Both the position numbers and the translations under genes were made by a program. From an uncultured Pseudomonadota bacterium (GTDB lineage Bacteria; Pseudomonadota; Gammaproteobacteria; Steroidobacterales; Steroidobacteraceae), in contig CAIOHZ010000092.1 of assembly GCA_903858165.1 (NCBI GenBank), positions 1-32,758 of the forward strand: 32,758 nucleotides of DNA, in the 5' to 3' direction. The notes beneath the pieces were generated by a model that did not search any database, was not told where the DNA came from, and was given only the letters and a program-made list of their open reading frames with translations. Numbering within the stretch: position 1 is the stretch's first letter; each line of letters begins with the position of its first letter. Shown here in pieces: positions 27,772 through 32,758 of the stretch.

Positions 27772-28230
27772 TTACTTGGCTTCCCAGTTGCCGATATCAG
27801 CGTCTACGTCCTCACCGCCCGGCGCGCCATCGCGACCCAAGGAGTAGAGGTCGAAAGCCCCACCCCGGGTGCCGGGAGCGACGTACTGGTAGTCGGCGCC
27901 CCAGGGGTCCTTCATCAACTGCTTCACATAGCCCTCGGCGCGCCAGTTTTTGGCATCAGCCGGGCGGGTCACCAGAGCCTGCAGACCTTGGTCAGTGGTG
28001 GGGTAGCGGAAATTGTCGAGCCGGTAAATATCGAGCGCCGACTCGAAGGCGCGGATGTCTTGGCGCGCCTTGACGACACGGGCCTCGTCGATTTTCCCGA
28101 ACACCTGGGGAGCAACCAAGGCCGCCAGAATGCCGATGATGACCACCACCACGAGAATTTCAATGAGGGTAAAACCGCCGGCCAGGCGCGGCAATGCGCG
28201 GTGGCGGGTCTGAAAACGAGAGGCGTGCAT
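27772..28230 (-). CDS. gspG: Type II secretion major pseudopilin GspG
   Basis: A 152-residue major pseudopilin that forms the pseudopilus shaft. Cleavage is after Gly19 in PRLAGG/FTLIEILVVVVIIGILAALVAPQVFGK, with Glu at +5. The calcium-binding C-terminal region PWGADYQYVAPGTRGGAFDLYSLGRDGAPGGEDVDADIGNW is intact. The frame is open to 28299, but a GAGG site upstream and the typical leader length favour the ATG at 28230. It is first in gspGHIJKLMN and diverges from fabD. Genes gspC, D, E and F are not next to it. Confidence 0.97.
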   Translation of the reverse strand: MHASRFQTRHRALPRLAGGFTLIEILVVVVIIGILAALVAPQVFGKIDEARVVKARQDIRAFESALDIYRLDNFRYPTTDQGLQALVTRPADAKNWRAEGYVKQLMKDPWGADYQYVAPGTRGGAFDLYSLGRDGAPGGEDVDADIGNWEAK

Positions 28231-28332
28231 ACTAAGGTCCTCGAAAATACGGGCAGGCCAAGAACGCGGCCCGTGGCCGGAAGAGTTGGAATATAGCAAA
28301 GGCAGGCTTCACGAAGATGTGTTCCATGCCGC

Positions 28333-28338
28333 TATACT
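28333..28338 (+). promoter_or_regulatory. -10 element upstream of fabD
   Basis: TATACT lies 43 bases before the fabD start in the 150-base gap between divergent gspG and fabD. TTCACG at 28308-28313 is a weak -35 with a 19-base spacer. On the other strand TATATT (28295-28290) may be the gspG -10. The evidence is moderate. Confidence 0.35.
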
Positions 28339-28380
28339 GCGCGCCGCACAGTGGTCCGCCACCCGTTTGGAGTCTTGCCC

Positions 28381-29337
28381 ATGCGTAACGTCCCCGCCGA
28401 CCCGTCCCTGGCCTTGGTGTTTCCGGGGCAAGGCTCGCAGTCCGTCGGCATGCTGGCGGCGCTGGCAGCCGAGTTTCCGGTGGTTCAGGCGACCTTTGCC
28501 GAAGCCAGCGCGGTGCTGGGCTACGATCTTTGGGAACTGATTCAGCAAGGGCCCAAAGAACTTCTGGACGAGACCGAACGTACCCAACCGGCCATGCTCG
28601 CCGCTGGCGTTGCCACGTGGCGGGTCTGGTGCGCCGCCGGCGGCGCGATGCCCTCGCGCATGGCAGGGCACAGCCTTGGGGAAATTACTGCCCTGACTTG
28701 CGCAGGTGCCTTTGCCTTCACTGACGCGGTGCGGCTCGTCCAGTTCCGCGGCCGCGTCATGCAGGAAGCCGTACCGAAGGGCACTGGCGCCATGGCCGCC
28801 ATCCTCGGGCTGGAAGACGAAAGCATCGAGGCGGCTTGCGCTGAAGCCGCCCAAGGCGAGGTAGTGGAGGCTGTCAACTACAACACCCCCGGGCAAGTGG
28901 TCATTGCCGGACATGCCACCGCAGTAGCCCGCGCCATGGAGGCCTGCAAGGTCCGTGGCGCCAAGCGTGCTGCTTTGCTCCCGGTCAGCGTGCCGGCGCA
29001 TTCATCACTGATGCACGGTGCTGGTGAGCGCCTGCGTACCGAACTGGCAAGCATGGCGGTGCAGTCGCCGAGTTGCGAGGTGTACGCCATCGGTCTTGGG
29101 CGCCACACCACGCCGGATGCGGTGCGGGACAACGTGGTTCGCCAGCTTTACGGCGCGGTTCGGTGGACGGCCACCGTCCAGGACCTGCTGGCCAACGGCA
29201 CCCGTCGACTGGTGGAGTGTGGCCCCGGCAAAGTGCTTACCTCCATGAACCGCCGGATCGACCGCAACAAGGACATCGCCATGGTGGCGGTGGAAGACCC
29301 AGCCTCCCTGCAGGACGCGCTGGGCGGTAACGCCTGA
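28381..29337 (+). CDS. fabD: Malonyl-CoA:ACP transacylase
   Basis: A 318-residue FabD transferring malonyl from CoA to acyl carrier protein for fatty acid synthesis. The start region has LALVFPGQGSQSVGM (oxyanion Gln17), the nucleophile Ser98 in MAGHSLGEI, Arg123 in QFRGRVMQ for carboxylate binding, and His207 in PVSVPAHSSLM. CGPGKVLTSMNRRI is the conserved C-terminal motif. The frame extends to 28351, but GGAG 8 bases before the ATG at 28381 sets the start. The gene usually upstream, fabH, is absent here, and gspG lies in its place. fabG follows after 11 bases. Confidence 0.97.
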   Translation: MRNVPADPSLALVFPGQGSQSVGMLAALAAEFPVVQATFAEASAVLGYDLWELIQQGPKELLDETERTQPAMLAAGVATWRVWCAAGGAMPSRMAGHSLGEITALTCAGAFAFTDAVRLVQFRGRVMQEAVPKGTGAMAAILGLEDESIEAACAEAAQGEVVEAVNYNTPGQVVIAGHATAVARAMEACKVRGAKRAALLPVSVPAHSSLMHGAGERLRTELASMAVQSPSCEVYAIGLGRHTTPDAVRDNVVRQLYGAVRWTATVQDLLANGTRRLVECGPGKVLTSMNRRIDRNKDIAMVAVEDPASLQDALGGNA

Positions 29338-29348
29338 AGGACTTCGCC

Positions 29349-30137
29349 ATGACCCACGACAGCCACCCGACCCAACCTCACGCGCAGGTGCCGCAAGTGC
29401 TTACCGGACAGGTAGCGCTGGTCACTGGTGCCACGCGGGGTATCGGCCGCGCTTGCCTGCTGGCCTTGGCCCGCGCAGGCGCGACGGTCGTTGGCACCGC
29501 CACCCGCCCCGAAGGCGTTGCTGATATCGAGGCGGCCCTGGCAGCGGAAGGGCTGACTGGTCGTGGCGCCGTACTGAATGTCGCGGACCCGGCCTCGGTC
29601 GAGGCCCTGCTGGCCGACGTGCAGTCCAGCGAGGGCCCCATCCTCATTCTGGTCAACAATGCCGGCATCACCCGCGACGGCTTGTTGCTGCGTATGAAGG
29701 CAGACGATTGGAACGCCATTCTGGACACCAACCTGAGCAGTGTGTTCCGCCTTTCCAAGGGCGTGCTCAAGGGCATGATGAAGGCCCGCCATGGCCGCAT
29801 TATCAGCATCGCTTCAGTCGTGGGCCTGATGGGTAACGCCGGTCAATCCAACTACGCCGCCGCCAAAGCCGGCATCATCGGCTTCAGCAAGTCCATGGCC
29901 CGCGAGGTGGCCTCGCGCAACATCACGGTGAACGTGGTGGCACCGGGTTTCATTGACACCGACATGACGCGCGCGCTGAACGATGAGCAGCGCAAGGCCA
30001 TGGCGGGCCAGATTCCGCTCGGACGCCTTGGCGATCCCGCGGATATTGCAGCAGCGGTGTTGTTCCTGGCGGGCCCGGGCGGTGGGTACATCACGGGTGA
30101 AACCCTGAATGTCAACGGCGGCATGCTGATGCCCTGA
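29349..30137 (+). CDS. fabG: 3-oxoacyl-ACP reductase
   Basis: A 262-residue NADPH-dependent reductase of fatty acid synthesis. The coenzyme motif TGATRGIG is at 27-34, NNAGITRD near 103, and the catalytic Ser146, Tyr159 and Lys163 follow (SVVGLMGNAGQSNYAAAKAG). NVVAPGFIDTDMTRAL and ITGETLNVNGGMLMP complete the FabG pattern. The first 18 residues (MTHDSHPTQPHAQVPQVL) are a hydrophilic extension compared with most FabG. AAGGA precedes the ATG. It is between fabD and acpP in the standard order. Confidence 0.97.
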   Translation: MTHDSHPTQPHAQVPQVLTGQVALVTGATRGIGRACLLALARAGATVVGTATRPEGVADIEAALAAEGLTGRGAVLNVADPASVEALLADVQSSEGPILILVNNAGITRDGLLLRMKADDWNAILDTNLSSVFRLSKGVLKGMMKARHGRIISIASVVGLMGNAGQSNYAAAKAGIIGFSKSMAREVASRNITVNVVAPGFIDTDMTRALNDEQRKAMAGQIPLGRLGDPADIAAAVLFLAGPGGGYITGETLNVNGGMLMP

Positions 30138-30259
30138 GGCTGCCAAAGCCTTGTTATGCATTGATTTTCACAAATTTTTCACTCAGAACCGCGTCTTTTG
30201 TTCCCCAAACGGTGCGGATGGTGGCGGCGGGCGAGGGGTTCCCTTAAACTAGCCGCGCT

Positions 30260-30265
30260 TTGACA
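30260..30265 (+). promoter_or_regulatory. Consensus -35 hexamer upstream of acpP
   Basis: A perfect TTGACA at 30260-30265 in the 187-base fabG-acpP gap, 59 bases before the acpP start. A matching -10 at the usual 17 bases is not seen (AGGGGG there), so the promoter call is tentative. The gap also holds an AT-rich stretch at about 30155-30185. Confidence 0.25.
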
Positions 30266-30324
30266 GTCCGGGGCCTGCCTTAAGGGGGCGCCCGCTCTTG
30301 TTACCCATAGAGGACAAAAAGACG

Positions 30325-30567
30325 ATGAGCAGCGTTGAAGAACGGGTCAAAAAGATCGTCGCGGAACAACTAGGCGTGAAGGAAGACGAGGTCACGATCG
30401 ATGCGTCCTTCGTCGACGATCTCGGCGCAGACTCGCTCGACACGGTCGAACTGGTGATGGCGCTCGAAGAGGAATTCGAAACCGAAATCCCCGACGAGGA
30501 TGCCGAGAAAATCACCACCGTGGCGCAAGCGGTGTCTTACATCGTCGAGCATCAGGCCAAGGGCTAA
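30325..30567 (+). CDS. acpP: Acyl carrier protein
   Basis: An 80-residue acidic acyl carrier protein. The phosphopantetheine attachment Ser37 is in [21 protein letters not shown], the canonical motif. The helical core ends [15 protein letters not shown]. The frame is open from 30298, but AGAGGA 10 bases upstream and the family N-terminus [12 protein letters not shown] set the start at 30325. It carries growing acyl chains for FabG, FabF and other enzymes. A terminator follows 58 bases after the stop. Confidence 0.98.
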   Translation: MSSVEERVKKIVAEQLGVKEDEVTIDASFVDDLGADSLDTVELVMALEEEFETEIPDEDAEKITTVAQAVSYIVEHQAKG

Positions 30568-30625
30568 TCCCGCCCGGCGTGCCGCTGCGGTCTCGGCCGC
30601 AGTGGTGTGCCAGCCTAGATGACAG

Positions 30626-30649
30626 GGCCCGGGTCTCCCGGGCCTTTTT
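30626..30649 (+). terminator. Intrinsic terminator between acpP and fabF
   Basis: GGCCCGGG (30626-30633), a three-base loop, CCCGGGCC (30637-30644) and TTTTT (30645-30649). It likely lets acpP be expressed far above fabF, with read-through feeding fabF, as is common for this gene pair. Confidence 0.9.
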
Positions 30650-30726
30650 CCATGGGCCTTGTTCGGCCCGCAGGTTTCCCGCAGGAAGGTTGCCGCAACC
30701 GGCCTGCCCGACACGCGGAGGTCTTC

Positions 30727-31986
30727 GTGTCTTATCCTTCGTCCAGACGCCGAGTCGTTGTCACTGGTCTCGGTATCGTCTCGCCCGTCGGTAGCCAGGT
30801 GGATACCGCCTGGGACAACGTAGTGAATGGTCGCAGCGGCATTGCCGCCATCAAGCGTTTCGACGCGGCCCATTTCCCCACGCGCTTCGCTGGTGAAGTG
30901 CAAGGGCTGAATCTCGACGACTACATGGCCGCCAAGGATGCACGCCGCATGGACGCGTTCATGCAGTACGGCATCGTCGCCGCCGCGCAGTCGCTACGCG
31001 ACGCTGGTATCGAAAAGATGGAAGGCGAGGCCGCAGCGCGTTACGGCGTCATGATGGGTGGCGGTATCGGTGGGCTCGAGACTATCTCTGAGACCTATGA
31101 GAAATACGTGGGCGGTGGCAACTCGCCCAAGAAAATCTCGCCGTTCTTCGTGCCTGCCAGCATCATCAACATGATCTCGGGGCACGTCTCCATCAACTTC
31201 GGCCTCCGCGGCCCGAATCTGGCCGTCGTGTCCGCATGCACTACTTCGACGCATGCCATTGGCCTCGCTTACCGCACTATTCAGTACGGTGATGCCGATG
31301 TCATGGTGGCCGGTGGCGCCGAGATGGCCACCACGCCGCTGGCGCTGGGTGGTTTTGCGCAGGCCCGTGCGCTCTCCGAGCGCAACGACAACCCCGCCGC
31401 CGCGAGCCGCCCTTGGGATCGCGACCGTGACGGTTTCGTCATGGCGGACGGTGCCGGCGCCCTCGTGCTCGAGTCGCTGGAGCATGCGCAAGCGCGTGGC
31501 GCGAAGATTTACGCGGAGCTCGTGGGCTTCGGCATGAGCGCCGATGCGCACCACATCACCTCGCCCCCGGAAGACGGGGAGGGCGCGCGCCTGTCGATGG
31601 TCAACGCCCTGCGTGACGCCGGCGTGAACGGCAACGAACTGCACTATATCAACGCTCACGCCACCTCCACACCGCTGGGGGACAAGGCGGAGACGCTGGC
31701 CATCAAACGCGCACTCGGCGACCATGCCTATCGTGTGGCCATCAGTTCCACCAAGTCAGTCACCGGCCACCTGCTCGGTGCAGCGGGCGCCGTGGAAGCC
31801 TTGTTCTCAGTCTTGGCGTTACGCGATCAGGTCATCCCCGCGACGGCTAATCTGGAGAATCCGGACCCTGAATGCGATCTGGACTATGTCCCGCTCGTCT
31901 CACGCCAGGCAAAGCTCGAGGTGGCGTTGTCGAACTCGTTCGGCTTCGGTGGCACCAACGGCAGCTTGGTCTTCAAGCGCTACTGA
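30727..31986 (+). CDS. fabF: 3-oxoacyl-ACP synthase II
   Basis: A 419-residue condensing enzyme extending acyl-ACP with malonyl-ACP. The catalytic triad is Cys171 ([13 protein letters not shown]), His311 ([11 protein letters not shown]) and His348 ([12 protein letters not shown]), with Lys343. [17 protein letters not shown] is the conserved end. The frame starts at 30619, inside the terminator area; GGAGG 5 bases before the GTG at 30727 and homology beginning [16 protein letters not shown] set the start. It is followed after 10 bases by pabB. Confidence 0.97.
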   Translation: MSYPSSRRRVVVTGLGIVSPVGSQVDTAWDNVVNGRSGIAAIKRFDAAHFPTRFAGEVQGLNLDDYMAAKDARRMDAFMQYGIVAAAQSLRDAGIEKMEGEAAARYGVMMGGGIGGLETISETYEKYVGGGNSPKKISPFFVPASIINMISGHVSINFGLRGPNLAVVSACTTSTHAIGLAYRTIQYGDADVMVAGGAEMATTPLALGGFAQARALSERNDNPAAASRPWDRDRDGFVMADGAGALVLESLEHAQARGAKIYAELVGFGMSADAHHITSPPEDGEGARLSMVNALRDAGVNGNELHYINAHATSTPLGDKAETLAIKRALGDHAYRVAISSTKSVTGHLLGAAGAVEALFSVLALRDQVIPATANLENPDPECDLDYVPLVSRQAKLEVALSNSFGFGGTNGSLVFKRY

Positions 31987-31996
31987 GATCACCGCC

Positions 31997-32758
31997 GTGA
32001 AACAATCGGCGGTGGCACTGGAAGTCGCCGTTGCTGGAGACGCTCTGGACCTGCTCGCCTTACACGAGCAGTTTCCTGAGCGCTTCCCCGTTCTGCTGGA
32101 AACCGCGGCGCTTGCCATGGGCGAGGCGCCGCAGTACGACTGGTTGCTGTTTACAACCGGGGCGTCAGCGGAAACTGCCAGCGTCACGCTAAGGGTATCG
32201 GCTGCGGATGCAGCCAGTGGTCGCTTAGTGGGCGAGCGGTTTCTTTCACGCCTCGACGAAGCCTGCGCGGAAGCGCATTCCCGGCATGGCGAGATCGACA
32301 AAGGCGCACTGCCTTTTGTCGGTGGTTTTTTTCTTTACGCCGCCTATGAGTTAGCGGCGGAAGTAGAACCCGTCTTGCGCCTGCCACTATGCGAGGGCGA
32401 CCTCGTGGCCGTGCTCCTGCCCATTGCGGGCGCGGTGGTGAAACATCATGCCTCGGGGCAAGTTCAAGTGGTCGCCTTGCCCTGCCATGCGGCCCTTGCT
32501 GAAGAAGTACGCTCTTTGGTGGAGGCGCGCGTCGTTGGCGCTATCTCTACCAGTAGCCCGCTCACTGCCACGACCAGCCCAACGGCTTCCCGCGAACTAG
32601 TGGAAGACCCCCCCGAGGACTTCCTCGCAGCAGTTCGCAGTGGCCTCGAAGCGATTGCCGCCGGCGACGTCTACCAAACCAATTTGTCGCGCGCTTGGCG
32701 CACGGAACTACGGGCCGGGGAAACCCCGGCAGCGCTGTACCGTCGGTTACGCACTGCC
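31997..32758 (+). CDS. pabB: Aminodeoxychorismate synthase component I, partial
   Basis: Open from the GTG at 31997 to the window edge, 254 codons without a stop. It should provide 4-amino-4-deoxychorismate for folate with a glutamine amidotransferase partner. The N-terminal part has PFVGGFFLYAAYELAAEVEP, matching the GWxGYLGYELA-type region of PabB proteins. DPPEDFLAAVRSGLEAIAAGDVYQTNLSRAWRTEL is the diagnostic start of the chorismate-binding domain. The catalytic C-terminus lies outside. The position after fabF is the usual one in gammaproteobacteria. The start is not firmly fixed because no strong ribosome site is seen. Confidence 0.88.
   Translation, partial: MKQSAVALEVAVAGDALDLLALHEQFPERFPVLLETAALAMGEAPQYDWLLFTTGASAETASVTLRVSAADAASGRLVGERFLSRLDEACAEAHSRHGEIDKGALPFVGGFFLYAAYELAAEVEPVLRLPLCEGDLVAVLLPIAGAVVKHHASGQVQVVALPCHAALAEEVRSLVEARVVGAISTSSPLTATTSPTASRELVEDPPEDFLAAVRSGLEAIAAGDVYQTNLSRAWRTELRAGETPAALYRRLRTA

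Noticed and set aside
30138-30324. Small gene or regulatory RNA between fabG and acpP
   Set aside because: No ribosome site with open frame and no convincing structured RNA; it looks like a leader with a lone -35 hexamer.

Overview
This is a GC-rich chromosomal segment, most likely from a gammaproteobacterium near the Xanthomonadales/Nevskiales. Three things point that way: the gene order fabD-fabG-acpP-fabF-pabB, a type II secretion pseudopilin operon, and a TonB-dependent receptor with a classical signal peptide, which implies an outer membrane. I saw no insertion sequence, tRNA, rRNA, CRISPR array or integrase.

Bases 1-15246 look like a catabolic island for a cyclic amide or hydantoin-type compound and a branched acid. 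A leftward operon (CoA-transferase family III, cysteine hydrolase, LysE-type exporter cut by the window edge) diverges from a rightward operon (HMG-CoA-lyase-like enzyme, hydantoinase A, hydantoinase B, second cysteine hydrolase). The two operons are separated by a control region with two identical TGTATACAATC elements, each overlapping a -10 box. A TonB-dependent receptor, a short-chain dehydrogenase, an alpha/beta hydrolase that seems to lack its nucleophilic serine, a FadR-type GntR regulator and a dihydroorotase/hydantoinase-like protein missing four of six metal ligands follow. A reasonable working model is import through the receptor, ring opening by HyuAB, removal of a carbamoyl or amide group by the cysteine hydrolases, CoA activation and lyase cleavage of a 3-hydroxy acid. 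The substrate is not known.

Bases 15383-17702 hold a single-cysteine peroxiredoxin facing etfB-etfA, separated by duplicated terminators. Bases 17880-21084 hold a compact ABC importer of the Sap/Dpp type (two permeases and a fused double ATPase) without a binding protein. alaA (21147-22427) follows, and its end overlaps the end of the leftward gspGHIJKLMN operon (22411-28230).

Bases 28381-32758 are the conserved fatty-acid synthesis cluster fabD-fabG-acpP-fabF, followed by the start of pabB, which runs off the right edge. The most unusual items are the metal-ligand-depleted amidohydrolase, the histone-like Lys/Ala tails on both hydantoinase subunits, the paired operator/promoter elements, the serine-less hydrolase, and the tandem 12-bp repeat inside the second ATPase domain.
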